Source: Oenanthe sinensis (Eukaryota > Streptophyta > Magnoliopsida > Apiales > Apiaceae). From it: a stretch of DNA of 64,000 nt. Of the stretch, positions 10,388 to 22,999 are shown piece after piece. The notes under the pieces are model-generated. The model did no database searches. It was given only the letters and a program-made list of their open reading frames with translations, and was not told the origin of the DNA. Within the stretch, counting starts at the first letter, position 1, and the number at the start of each line of letters is the position of its first letter. The stretch lies in the NCBI GenBank assembly GCA_028671895.1, contig CM053796.1, positions 26,968,860 through 27,032,859 of the forward strand. The letters are read 5' to 3'. The position numbers and the translations under genes are program-made.

Positions 10388-12727
10388 AAATACCTTCCTC
10401 AAGTTAAAAGATTTAAATTTGGAATGCTCGCGCGAAAAAATTCAATTTTTCGAATTTCTTTGTCTTCATTATCTTCTTTGTTATATTTGTCATCTTTTAT
10501 TTTCATTGTTGTTGTCTGTTATTGTTGTATGCCACTATTTTTATCTTCACACCCATGACTTCTCACACTTGTTTTAATCATCCCCTAAACTCTTATAGGT
10601 CTTTTTTATATCCACGACCTTTGGTAATTATCTTTTTTTCGTATTCTAGGACTTCTTTCACTGAACTCTCACTATATATAGTTTTCTATCTCTCTCAAGT
10701 TAATTTTTTGGCTCATTTGTTCTTTCCTCCATCTCACCATCATCACCGATTCTCTTAAACCCTTAGGGGTTTAGAAAGAAAAATTATCAGGATCATATAT
10801 TATGAAAGTCCATTTTTAGGTCGAAGGTGGAAAAATGGATTACCGGGGCTCATTTTTGGAACAATAATTTATTTTCATTGGTGTCCATAATAAATTATGT
10901 GAATATTTGGGGTGGAGGGAATCAAACTTAGACTCCTCCTGAATGGAACTCCGATACCCTAGTAAAATTTTGAATGTCCTCCATTTTTTCCATTCATAAT
11001 AATCTAATATATATAGGTTACAAAATCAAACTTGATCAACAAAAAATAAAATCACTTACCACTGGAAACATATTTTACATCTTTATATAATATTCAAAAA
11101 ATTTGTCATAACATATATTTTGTATGACTAATATTTAGTCATTAATATATTTTGTAAATACAGTAGGATCAATTTTATCTCATGTACACGAACACCTAGT
11201 TTTTGCTCGAGTTCTTTGTTAGATAAATCTATTATATTTGAGCCCCGCCGAACAAGAGGCTAGAAAAGTTTGTACCTACTACGAGATTGTTTAGAATTTA
11301 GAGAGAAAGGTTCTTCGAATAACAAGGGTTTCAATAAGTTAGCATGATCAAATTATTGAAATTCCTTGATCAATACTATATTCTACCGGTCCAACTTGAC
11401 TAAAATTCTTGATATGGTTTACTTCTGATTTTTACATTTCTGCACTACATGAACAGTCTCTTATAATTATAATAATTATAAGTAAGCTGACAGTTTTGCA
11501 TTTTAGACTGTTTTATTTTCAAATTAAAGTTGATAATTGTTGAAAATATGTCATATTTGTAAATGCACAGTCCTAGAGGGGTGAATATATGTTATGACTA
11601 ACTATAATCGATTTTATAATAATTACCAACTTTTATCCATCATTTATAAACAACCCTCTCAAAACATTGTTCATAATGTTTGTTTACGATAAGACTCTTG
11701 AAAGAAACATAATCCAAAAACATAATCGTATAAATAAGGGAAATTATTTTTACAAATATACTTTTGAAAACAATTTGAAAACTGAGTTCTAATAAATTAA
11801 ATAGTCATAATATATATAATTTGAAAACTGGTTGATTGTTATACCTTGTTTTCCTTAATTGATATATTATAAAGGCTCTGCGAGTAACTTAACTGAGCAA
11901 TCAATTCGTATTTTATAAGAATTTGACTAACAAATAACTATAAAAGACAATCGAACATAAAAAAACATAGAACACTAAAAATAATTAGAAAAAAATAAAA
12001 AAAATACATAATATACAGAAAAATATAGAACACAAATTACAGCTAATGCTGAATAGTGCTATGTAATTTTGTGTTCGAATTCTTTTTGTATGTTATGTAA
12101 TTTTTTTTTATATTATATAATTTTTTCAATGTTCAGTTCATGTATTGTGTAATTATATTTGTTGTTGGTCATCAATTACTCGAGTTCGTCATTAAAAGCA
12201 AGTCTATATATATATACGATCAACAAGTGTAATAGTGGCAAGAAAAAGTTAGATAACATACCTGCAACTTGCTATTTTTATATCACAACAAACTTATTAA
12301 CTTGCTAAGATCATGAAAATGAAAAGGGTTTTAGATAATACTTAACTAACAAAATAAAAATGTTTACAAAATCTTATATATTACTAATATCATAAATCTC
12401 ACACACAACACACATGTCCAACAAAATTTCAATAATTATTACTTTTTTCATATGCCGATAAAACTTACTATGCGAATATATTTATAAGTTTAATCAAAAC
12501 CAAGTGAAAATGTTTGTTTCACTAAATTTTTAATTCTAACCCAATACCAAATATAATTTTAAGTTTATTTTAAATTAAATTAACATAATTTACTATTTAT
12601 TTATAATCATTTGAAGATGGGTGAAAAGAAAAATAATTTAATGTTTTGTTAAAATTTATATTATGAATGCTACTCTAAATTTTTATATATTTTATGAAAT
12701 AAAATATACTTTAATGTGTAATTAATA
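10387..12727. other. Anonymous DNA, no gene recognised
   Basis: A pyrimidine-rich stretch at 10440-10750 gives two overlapping frames that read as low-complexity hydrophobic and Ser/Phe peptides and look non-coding. The rest is AT-rich with short palindromes only, for example aaacccttaggggttt near 10757. Confidence 0.5.
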
Positions 12728-12905
12728 CTCCATCCGTCCCCACACATCAAGGGAGAGTGTTCCTTGTTTATGAAATAGAGAAAATGAGAAAAGGTAATGA
12801 TTTAGAGAGAGAAGATGAGGTGGTGGTTTATATTTTGACAAATGAAGAGTTTATAGTTGTAGTTATATATATATAGGACAGACATGATTTGGGTGGAGAG
12901 TAAAT
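12728..12905. mobile_element. Stowaway-like MITE remnant
   Basis: A good left terminus, ctccatccgtcccc, is preceded by TA (12726-12727). The expected inverted right end is only weakly present around 12877-12902 (ggacagac ... ggtggagagta). It is probably a decayed or truncated Stowaway element. Confidence 0.5.
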
Positions 12906-13360
12906 ATTGGGATACACACGAGGTATATATATGTCTAGGTGGATTTTTTTAAGAAAATATATAAAATAAAATTTCTATTTATTTTTTTACTATTCTTTGG
13001 AAATATATTTATTAAAAATCAATTTCGTTCGATATTCTAAAAATCTCAAATTCGACCTATTAGAAATCATTTTATGTCGATGTTTTAAGAATCTTAGATT
13101 CTGCTGACTAATTTCCGATCAATTGTCTATCGTATTCAATCAGTTATATTTTTAAAATATCATTAGTCACTATAAATTATTCTCAAAATGTGTGTTTTAT
13201 AATAATTAAATAAGATTAATATCTATAATCTACTATATAATTCAAAACATTAAAATATTTTCAATTAATGCCGCCAACTAATACATGTTTATCCCATTAT
13301 ACTTTGATAGGCGCTAGCCCGACACCCAACAAAGAGTGCAATATAACCTGGGGCGGAAAG

Positions 13361-13838
13361 TGTTTGACCTAAAACCAATCATGTATGTGATCAGTTAGGA
13401 AAAACTTTCTGTTACTCTTATTTAATTTCATTTGATAATAATAAAGTATTTATTTGTTATGTTACGGGATTAATCTATTTGAAGTGTATTCAATAAGATG
13501 TTCCATAATTTAAAGCAAAGCTTCTAGAATTATAATGAGATTGTAATAATGAGATCTAGAAGATAATAGGTTTAGACTTAAACAGTTCCTGATAATAGGA
13601 TAACTAATTGGAAATTGGTAAATCCGTAAAGATCAGTACATACTATGCTAGCTCTCTTAGGAGGATGTCTGTTCTCGTAGACATTTGTGTGGTGACACTA
13701 TATCTAGTATGTAGGTGCTTATTAAGGAATAAGTTCACTGAACATGACTCGATAAGTAGAACAACTAATGGAGTTTACTCACGTGTCGATAGTTGTTTAT
13801 TAAGTAAATAGTTGTACAAGTATCCTTAGACTTGAGAT
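13361..13838 (+). repeat. 5' LTR fragment of the deleted Copia element
   Basis: Starts tgtttgacctaaaacc and is almost identical to 15520-15995, then stops matching after cttgagat. The shared stretch includes a 67-codon frame in both copies, which is a by-product of LTR duplication and not a gene. Confidence 0.85.
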
Positions 13839-15094
13839 GCGTCAGAAACTTCTCGGGACGCGTGGAAGCTCAGAATGGGGCGTGTAGTATACCGTTGGAT
13901 TCGTTTTTATGAGACGGTTCTAATGGTATATTACAATAATTTTTCTGAAATTTTTTCGGACTGTATAGAGCTTCCAAAAGTGTTTTAAAGCAAGTTTTAA
14001 CTGTTTTAAGTTGCTTTTAAATACACCATGTGATACATAGAGATGTATAATGCTTATATGTTGTAATATATGATTTAACATGCCTACCTTATGTTTATTC
14101 GTGATTATATATATGTGATATATGCTTGAATTATCATGAGATGACAGATTTAGGTGAACTTAATTAACATAAGGTGTATGTTAGACAATGTAGAATAGTG
14201 AAATTATTTCGTGACCTTAATTTATATATTATGAATACAATCATGTGATTTTTATGTTTGTGAAACACGTGATTGAATATGAATTTTCAACTTAAGTGAA
14301 AGGATGATTCTGTCAAACAACAGATGTTCTATCTGTAAGAAAGGGGGTTATTAAAAGACGTCTCTTGACAATGCTCCACCCCAGGCCTGGGATGACTCCA
14401 AGTATCAATAGTTGATTTGAAATATTTAATCCAATCTAAAAGAATCTCTTTATAATATGATTATGATTGTAACATAATATAATCCCCTAAAATATAAAGA
14501 ATATCAAGTAGTAATTGGCCATAAAACACAAAGGGCTTGTGTTGGTCATAGCCTTCCAACATAATAGAAAGTATTTCTTGTTTTTCAAACTCTGTCGTTT
14601 CGTGCTACAGCCGAGGGCGTTGTTTCCGAAAGAAGAGATACTTGTCTATAACATGAGATGTGTATGATGAATTGGAATCTTATGGTCGTTACGTGCTACA
14701 GCCGTGGGCTATTTGAAACTAGTTTAATTATACGAGATGTTGGGATTGACTTGACTTAGAATATTGAGTTTGTCGTGCCACAGCCGTGACTCAAGTATTC
14801 AAGAGGCTAAAGTAAGATTAGGGAATAACATGAGATGTAGCTGACAAGAGTTGTCTGCCTATTGAATGTTACATGGCGTTTCGTGCTACAGCCGAGGTTG
14901 TGTGATGGAATGTAAGATCCCTATCCCACTATCATTATGAATGCTTAATTTCAATTAGGGATATAGAAATTAGATAGAATAGTGGGAGGCACTTTTGAAT
15001 AAAGACCCGATTCATATGATGTTTTAGATAATGAAATAGAGTATTTGCTAAATGCTGTTCTGTGTTTATTATTTGCAGATTTACTATATACATA
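13839..15094 (+). other. Untranslated leader of the deleted Copia element
   Basis: It contains four spaced copies of cgtgctacagccg or cgtgccacagccg at 14601, 14693, 14774 and 14882, separated by about 80-110 bp, often near aacatgagatg. It ends in the acceptor-like tatttgcag 17 bp before the gag ATG, so gag is probably expressed from a spliced leader. Confidence 0.65.
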
Positions 15095-15526
15095 ATGTCT
15101 TCTGCACTATCACTCCGTTGTATGCTCGATCCACACAAATTAACTGGTCCCAACTATGCTGATTGGCTTCGAAACTTGAGAATTGTTCTCAGGATTGAGA
15201 AGAAGGAATATGTACTAGACTCACCTAAACCTGCCGAACCTGCTCAGGATGCACATAATGATGAACATATTGTGTATCGTAATTGGATAGATGATGCAAG
15301 AGTTGCACAGTGTGTTATGCTGAGATCCATGAATGATGAGCTCCAAAAGCAACACGAGCATATGAATGCTCACTCTATCCTTATACATCTACAAAATTTG
15401 TATGATGTGGCAGGAAAGACAGCTCGATATGAGATATCGAAGGAGCTGTTCCGTTGTAGGATGACTGAGGGATCATCTGTGAATGTTCATGTGCTCAAGA
15501 TGATCAATTTGATTGAAAATGTTTGA
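15095..15526 (+). pseudogene. gag: Truncated Copia gag
   Basis: The first 144 codons of a Copia Gag (capsid) protein. After a short N-terminus it has KLTGPNYADWLRNLRIVLR, which aligns with KLTGGNNFLDWQRNLRIVLR of the intact element, and later HVLKMINLIEN, matching HVLKMIGYIEY. This corresponds to roughly the first half of the capsid region. The frame then runs into the 3' LTR at 15520 and stops after two LTR codons. The zinc knuckle and all of pol are absent. The start at 15095 is chosen because it follows the predicted splice acceptor and aligns with the start of the intact gag. Confidence 0.88.
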
Positions 15527-17178
15527 CCTAAAACCAATCATGTATGATGAGTTAGGAAAAACTTTCTGCTACTCTTATTTAATTTCATTTGATAATAATA
15601 AAGTATTTATTTGTTATGTTATGGGCTTAATCTATTTGAAATGTATTAAATAAGATGTTCCATAATTTAGAGCAAAGCTTCTAGAATTATAATGAGATTG
15701 TAATAATGAGATCTAGAAGATAATAGCTTTAGACTTAAACAGTTCCTGATCATAGGATAACTAATTGGAAATTGGTAAATTCGTAAAGATCAGTACATAC
15801 TATGCTAGCTCTCTTAGGAGGATGTCTGTTCTCCTAGACATTTGTGTGGTGACACTATATCTAGTATGTAGGTGCTTATTAAGAAATAAGTTCACTGAAC
15901 ATGACTCGATAAGTAGAACAACTAATGGAGTTTACTCACGTGTCGATAGTTGTTTATTAAGTAAATAGTTGTACAAGTATCCTTAGACTTGAGATCGTTA
16001 GAGTAATCTCGTACACAATGATTTATGCTTTGGTTTAGTCCTTAGTCTCTAGGACATTCATTAGGTCCATTCTGGGCATAGTGATTTGTGTATGAAGATA
16101 GTTAATGGATCAATAAAGGATCTGCCCCTTCCGGGAAAGGAAGTGAATATCCCATGTTATTCTTAGATATGCAAGTTCAGGAATCTCTGGCCAGGGTGAA
16201 TGAAATGAGAAAGAGTTTCTAATTTGCATTAAAAGGAACTTTGCATTATGAATAAGAAATCATATGATTAAATTAGATAGGCTTGACACGAGTTTCATGC
16301 CTTGTATTTAATCGGGATATTGAAGGGTAGAAGGAATTAATTGTACGGTAACTAATTACTGACATGTTCTAAGTATTCTAAGCAATGATTTCGTATTATC
16401 TGGATAGTCGCGATATGTTGAGAAGCATCACTCACGATGTAGAATAAATATAATTAATCAGATTAATTAAATTTAATGAATTAATAAATAAAATGTTTAT
16501 TATTATTTATTTCTACTACCGGCTTAATATTGAACCTAAAGAGTCACACCATAAAAGAGATTAAATTATAGATGAAGGAATAATTAATAATAGCTAGTCA
16601 TTATTTATTTATGAAATAAATAATTACTTAGCAAATTTTATAAATTAATTAAATGAGATTTAATTGATTATAAATTATTTAAGATAAGATCTTAATATTA
16701 TTAATTAAATATTTAATTAAAGTAATTAAATATGAAGAGAGAATAATTTTCTAAAAGAGTTTAGAAAAAGGAATTAATGATTAAAATAGTTTTAATCATT
16801 AACTAATTAATTAATTAAAAAGGGAATTAATAATAAGATATTTATAGAAAATATATCAGCTGAGATATTTGCCTATAAATATAGGATTATAAACCCTAAT
16901 ATTTGTGAGAAATATTTTAAAAGGGAAGCAACCCTAATTTCCTCTCTAGCCTCCTCCTTCATCTTTTAGTTTGATTCTTGGTGGATATCTTTAGAGAACT
17001 CCACACTTGAGGGGTGATTGCAAGGATTGAAGAACAAGATCTTCTCTAGCTGTTGCCGGAAAGCAATCGAGGTATTCTTCAATTTATAAAATAGTTTTTG
17101 TATCTATATGTATGTATACATAGGAATATATGCAAATAAATGTTATTCAATACTTCCGCTGGTGCATAAATTCCTACA
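15520..17178 (+). repeat. Full 3' LTR of the deleted Copia element
   Basis: 1659 bp, from tgtttgacc to ttcctaca. It contains AT-rich ttaatt stretches (about 16440-16830) and a TATA-like cctataaatatagg near 16871, upstream of a presumed transcribed region. The length and the ttaatt-rich middle resemble the LTRs at 45559 and 53060. Confidence 0.8.
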
Positions 17179-17196
17179 TGGGCAACCCAAAATCAA

Positions 17197-17239
17197 CTAT
17201 CATCAACGGCCGCAAGTCCCTGTGCGGCGTTGATGATAG
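17197..17239. repeat. Strong short hairpin
   Basis: Two perfect 12-nt arms (ctatcatcaacg and its complement) are extended inward by ccgca / tgcgg past a one-base bulge, with an 8-nt loop. It is unusually GC-rich for this region and lies just outside the LTR end. It could be a remnant of transposon subterminal repeats. Confidence 0.8.
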
Positions 17240-20200
17240 AGATTTATTTTTATATATGGGTCGATATGTTAATAATTGATAATAAACCGGAGAAAATATT
17301 GAAATTGATTGTATGAATGTAATTGAGAGATATTTTGTTCGATGGATGTATTGTACAAATTTCATAGATGGCTAATAGTGTACCGTAATCAATCATGTAA
17401 ACCAATTTTTATGAGAACTTATCTTATTTTTTTTAATTATTTCATTGGAAAATCGCAATCAAACAGTTAAAATATAAGTGTAAAATTAAGAAATTAGGGT
17501 TAATGTATAAAACCTTTTTACGAAAATTGTAATTGAATCATCCAAGAGGTACTATGGTATGGTAGTATGAGAAGTACCGAAAACTAAGAAGTACTAAAAT
17601 TATAAGTAGAAGCAATAGAATTACAAAAAATAAAAGTTACCATCTAATAAGAGTTTTAAAAATGATCAAAAATAAAAAAAATTATGTTCATTATTTTAAC
17701 TCTAGTCGGGCTGCAATCCCTTACCCCGGGTTTCCGGTACTGTCAATATTAGCTATATATATGCAAGTCACCTCTAAAAGAAAGACTAAGGGATATAAAA
17801 GCGTCTAGCAAAACCAAGAGAAATAGAAACCGTAAAGAAAGATAAATAAGACTAATAATTATATGTACCTTTCTAATGCACCAAGAAAAATATAATCAAT
17901 TAATATACGGACTCTAATTATATACATATCTATATTAAATTATTACCTAAAATTTTAATTTTAGGCCTAGCTAATTATATATTTATTATAATACAGGTCC
18001 AAATATAGCATATTTATATTAAATAGAATAAATTTATATAAAATCAGAGAACATATAATATTAACATAAATTCTTAATATTATCAAATTTTATATCAAAT
18101 ATCAATAAAAATAAAAATATAAATAAAAGTCAATTTACTTAAATATTAGTTATTACGTGTTTCGCACAGGTCATACGCTTGTAATATTATATAAATAAAT
18201 CCACAATATTTTAAAAAGTGTTGCACAAACTGTTGCAAATGTGAAGATCAATGGCTGCTTAAGAGTGTTGCAATGGAGCAAAACTTTTGAATCAAAGGTA
18301 ATATCAAGTTATGCATGTTCCAATTAAACAAAATTTTGTGAAATTATGTTGGAATTAATCCAGCTTGCAATCTGATCATGAGTTGATTCATAATTAGATA
18401 TTATTAATATCATTCACTTAATTATTTTTAAAAAATAAATTATTAAAGAATTTGTAAGAGAGCTTTGAATTAATTGGTAGCCGTAGTTGAGACTTATTAG
18501 GATGTTTAGCTTGAAGTGGTTCAGCCACAGTTTCTTCTGTGTTTGCACGTAGTACTTATTAAATACAATTAAACACTAGAAAATTCCTCGACTTTAATAC
18601 CTTATTCTCGAGTTTTAAAAAGAAAAGAAAGCACATGAAGAGCAAAACAACTAATATAATTTGCATTTCTATTATTGTTCCCGAGTTTTTTTAAAGAAGG
18701 AATTAAAACAAGTGTAGGTTAATGAAAATTTTATAATTTTTTCCTCTCAAAAATTTCATTCCAAAAATTTAAAATATGATAAAAAAAGGAATTATGAATT
18801 TATAAGCGGGAATATATAATTAGATTTCTTTTCTTGAATGTGCCTCTTTTGAGATAAATTACTCCAAAAAATATAGTTTATCAATTTTGTACTATAAACG
18901 GGGTAGTAGCTAGAGCAATCTATTAATTATTTCCCTTTACAATTGAATACAAAATTATTTCTGTTTAATATTATCATTCATTAAGTTGTACATTTTGGTC
19001 ATATTAATTCCCTACACCATATGTTGTGCCCAAAATCTCACACGTGCTCAATTTGGGCGTAGGGAGTTATTAAGGTCCAATGTATGACCTATAAATAAGG
19101 ATCTAGTTATGTTGAGATTCCGAGAGGTTCTGCTATGTCAAGACTGAAACCTATTTTGGAGAGATTTCAGGTAGTCAATGAACTTGAGAATTCACTTGGG
19201 AGGTTCTAGCATGCTCGAGTTTTCAGAAAATAGGTTTCGCGTTCATTGGACATGTTCCATAAAACTTGTAGGCCTAGAAGTAGCTTCTGGATAAAGGAGC
19301 CGAATAACAAGTTCAACATGGACTCTTCCTAAATACCAAGAGCCCTACTTATCTCCCCAACTTGGATTGACGTAAAAAGGATAATTATCAATTATATATA
19401 CTATATATACACATGTACAGATGGATATACATGAATGAGGGAGGTTCCACAATCCTACTCAAGGTAGGACACCTAGCTCAACTCAAAGTCTACCATGACA
19501 GTGTTTGGATAATTATCAAACACACACATCACAAACATGACTAATCTTTTCATTCCAAGAGCCTAAACCCTAAGAACTATGATCAGACTTGATCCATGTA
19601 TAAAAGGTACATAAGCAGTTTGCAGGGTACATGTACGTAGGCATTACGAGTTATATATACTTTATATCGACGATTACGAGAACATGACAGCGACTCTCTA
19701 GCCCTTTCGTCTCCGGAAACCCTGCAAATTGAGTCTCACCCACCACAAATAATCACCCATCTTCAAACGGAAGGCTGCCGAAAAGCTGTTTCCATCATCC
19801 GTGAACTTCGCTATTTGTCGATGTTTCATTAAATTATTTCAATGGGTGTTGTATCAAATTCCTCTAACACCACCATATATTAGCTATTGCAAGCCGGTAA
19901 TATATTTTTATTTTTATTGCATAAATTGCTTCTATAGACCAAAAATTTACTCATATATTAGAATATTCTATAATATGTTCCATTACAATAGGAAAGTATA
20001 TTATGAATGAATATTTTTTCAAATGAGATTATAAATAAGCAGGAAATTGCAATACTTTGAGGAAAATGTTGTAATATCATATACACTATCAGTCAAATTG
20101 ACTGAAGTATATAGGTCGTCCTTTTATTTTTGGATTGGCAGGTTGATTTTAGTAAGAAATTTTATTCAAACTCACAGAACTAACTCCTCTTTGAGGTAGA

Positions 20201-20636
20201 AGTACATATCACTCAATCTTTCTCACTCATCCTTCTCGATCTTTTATATCTCTCTATTATCTATTATGAGAAAAACTGAATCAGACATGACAACAATAGT
20301 CAAGTAAAAAATCATTGTCAATTATAGTTTAAACCAAGTGTTTCTTAATTCCAGTTGTTATTAAAGAAAAACGATTATATATCCTTAATGACAAACATTT
20401 GTTCCTTAAATTTTAGTTGTCGGATAGGTGAGGGAAAAAAAGTTAGAACAAAGGATGGCACAGAAAAATTACACTAACATAACACGCCCTAGGTAATAAA
20501 CCTCTTGTAATAGTTCTCTGTATACAAAGGTTAATTATGTTAAAATTATTGCGGAAAACACTATATAAAAAAAATATTAATAAAAGGTCAAATTTGATAT
20601 GATTTGCTCAAGTTTGTCTTACTATAATATAAATAA
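17240..20636. other. Anonymous DNA with one LTR-like stretch
   Basis: No coding region recognised. About 19020-19800 is less AT-rich and promoter-like (tgttgtgcccaaaatctc at its left, a TATA-like gtataaaagg near 19598). It could be a decayed LTR, but no paired copy or terminal duplication was found. Confidence 0.45.
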
Positions 20637-20645
20637 TTTCATCTA

Positions 20646-21490
20646 GGCTTAAATGTAATTTAAACCCTGTGTTATTAACAATATACAATTCAAACTCTCT
20701 TTTAATATATTTAGTAAATTTAACCCTACGTTTTTTAACTATTTACAATTGAAACCTTTTTTAAAATAATTACTAAATTTAACCCTATGTTTTTAAACTA
20801 TGTACAATTGAAACCTTTTTAAAAATAAATAGTAAATTTAACCATACGTTTTAAAACATTTAGTAAATTTAACCTTGATTTTTTAATTTCGGAATAAAAT
20901 AAATCTTACGAATTTTTTTTGAATAAATATCCGTCAAATGCACTATTGATAATTTTTTTTGTATAGATATTATCTAAGCATAATAGATATTTGCAATTAT
21001 TATGGTTTTTTCTTATAAAATGAATATTTTGATGTTCTTTTCTATATCAATATATCTATATGTATAATATATTATATATGTTTAATAAAATTTTAATATG
21101 TGTTTATATTATTCCATCTTGTCATCACACTTCCCGCTCAATATATTCATGAATGTTCATCACCGAATTTAATTTATTTTCAAAAATACTCTTCGATGAA
21201 TATATTCTTGAAAATACTTTTTCGATATAAAATTTATTTTATTCCGAAATTAAAAAATCAAGGTTAAATTTACTAAATATTTTAAAATGTAGGGTTAAAT
21301 TTACTATTTATTTTAAAAAATGTTTCAATTGTATATAGTTCAAAAACATAGGGTTAAATTTACTAATTATTTTAAAAAAAGTTTCAATTGTAAATAGTTA
21401 AAAAACGTAGGGTTAAATTTACTAATTATATTAAAAGAGGGTTTGAATTGTATATTGTTAATAACACAGGGTTTAAATTGTAAATAAGCC
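20646..21490. mobile_element. Long-TIR Mutator-type MITE
   Basis: About 260 bp at the left end (starting ggcttaaatg) is inverted at the right end (ending ataagcc). The element is flanked by a perfect 9-bp duplication, tttcatcta, at 20637-20645 and 21491-21499. Nine-bp duplications and long terminal inverted repeats define Mutator-like elements. Each arm is itself built from three to four copies of an approximately 60-bp unit containing taaatttaaccctacg. The 320-bp centre is non-coding, so it is non-autonomous. Confidence 0.93.
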
Positions 21491-21499
21491 TTTCATCTA

Positions 21500-21998
21500 T
21501 ATAACAACTTTTATTATGTGTGGTGCATGGATTTTTCTTGATATTGTTTTTTGTTTTATTTATATGAATTAAATTTATTTTATACTTCTAATAATAATTT
21601 TAATTGTTTTTAATATTATTTGTAGAAATATTATAAATAACTTTTCGTATATATTATATGTTTTAAAAAATGATCGGTTTATTTGGACAAATGTAGATTT
21701 CTGTAAATTACAACCCGGTCGATAGATTGTTATAAGTCTAGTGAAATTTAATATGAAGTCAAATAATAATTAATTCCTTTTGTACAAAAATTCGGAATGT
21801 TTATGTTATTGTTAGTAGATAAGATGTAATTATATACTATAAGATTTAAAAGACTTCCTCAGCTGCATCAAAGTGTTTGAAAATAAAGACTTCCTCAGCT
21901 GCATCAAAGTGTTTGAAAATAATAGTTAATTCCTTTTACTGTTTTTACTTTTAACAAAAAATAGATTTTTATTTTTATTTTTATTTTTGTCAGTTTTA
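21500..21998. other. Left flank or leader of CACTA-1
   Basis: AT-rich DNA with a 36-bp tandem duplication (unit starting gacttcctcagctgcatc) at 21852-21923. It ends with a T-rich tract and tttttgtcag 8 bp before the transposase ATG, which reads as a splice acceptor. No CACTA terminus was found, so the left end of CACTA-1 is lost or lies further upstream in altered form. Confidence 0.5.
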
Positions 21999-22212
21999 AT
22001 GGATCATAATTTGGTAAAAGCTCTTCGATTGTCGGACGAGTATAAGAATGGTGTGAATGACTTCTGTGAACATGCAGCTCAACATACAATGGATACTAGG
22101 TTCATCTCGTACCCGAGTCAAAAATGTTTGAATGTTGTAAAAGTTGATGGACTCGAAAAGCTAAAAGAACACTTAATGTGTAATGGGATTGATAAAACTT
22201 AAACATGTTGAC
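21999..22212 (+). pseudogene. CACTA-1 tnp2 transposase, N-terminal segment
   Basis: Reads MDHNLVKALRLSDEYKNGV onward and ends NGIDKT, the transposase-associated domain that opens plant En/Spm tnp2 proteins. It normally continues into a WTYHGE-like motif; that motif appears at 26187, on the far side of a Copia insertion. A stop codon follows NGIDKT. The ATG at 21999 is preferred to upstream codons because it opens the conserved domain and lies just after a predicted acceptor. Confidence 0.88.
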
Positions 22213-22962
22213 TGTTATGAATATATTCATTTGATGATATACAAAATACTAGAACATAGTCTAGCATAGTTTATCTGTAATAAGTCCTTCTATTCTCTGA
22301 ACTTTTTCTATAATCAGAGTCTAGATAGTCAACATTCATGTTTAGATGTCATTTATACTTTGAAGATTTTCAAGAGAATTGAAACCAGAGTCTGGATGCA
22401 AATCAGAGTCTAGGAGTTGATCGGAGTCTATAAACTACCAGAGTTTATAGTCTATTAGAGATTAAAGATCATTAGAGTCTAAAATCTTTTAGAGTCTATA
22501 AAACTGAAGCTATATTTGGAATGTGATCAACAGAAAGAGAAAGTTTTGAAGTTAAAGACAATTATATTGCAGATATGCTATGGGAATGAAAGAAAATTTC
22601 AGAAAGAAACTGTTTCATAATAATTAAGAATTTTATACCTATTGTAATTTGATTTCCTGTTATTAGTTGATAGGCAATTCTCTATATAAACATTCTATGT
22701 AACCTAATAATATAGTCAAATTTTGTGAGAGCATAAAGATATAGAGAGTTGCTGTGAAAACACAGAGAAGCTGTTAGGGTTTGTACACCCTAGGAGAGTT
22801 TGTATTCAATATTCTTTAATACAAACACTGATATTTTTATTATCTGAGTTTTGATCTTTGTTATAATAGTTCAAGTTTGATTCCTCTGTAATTGATTGAA
22901 ACTAAGGCAAAAAGATCATACAAGTGTTCAACCCCCTTTCTACTTGTGTAACTGGGAAAACA
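22213..22962 (+). repeat. 5' LTR of the gag-only element
   Basis: Starts TGTTATGAATATATTC and ends gggaaaaca. A TATA-like tatataaa lies at 22683-22690. It contains many agagtcta / cagagtct repeats in its first half (about 22310-22500), a feature shared with the 3' copy. Confidence 0.93.
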
Positions 22963-22964
22963 AT

Positions 22965-22976
22965 TGGTATCAGAGC
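22965..22976 (+). other. Primer-binding site (initiator-Met tRNA)
   Basis: tggtatcagagc, the standard complement of the 3' end of plant initiator-methionine tRNA, begins 3 bp after the LTR end. Confidence 0.95.
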
Positions 22977-22999
22977 CTACATTTTAAAATCGATCAAAG

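Larger units (their letters stand above)
13361..17178 (+). mobile_element. Deleted Copia retrotransposon
   Basis: Order: 478 bp of 5' LTR, a leader of about 1.25 kb, the first 144 codons of gag, then a complete 3' LTR. The end of the 5' LTR, the primer-binding site, and everything from mid gag to the polypurine tract are missing. The gag resembles that of the intact Copia at 45559-54612, as does the leader plan with a splice acceptor shortly before gag. No matching 5-bp flanks were seen (gaaag and tgggc). Confidence 0.85.

Noticed and set aside
10305..10577. 90-codon frame starting in the (TA)n tract
   Set aside because: The first third is an Ile-Tyr repeat from the microsatellite, the rest low-complexity hydrophobic sequence.
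13608..13811. 67-codon frame repeated at 15765
   Set aside because: Lies within both LTR copies of the deleted Copia; no coding signal.
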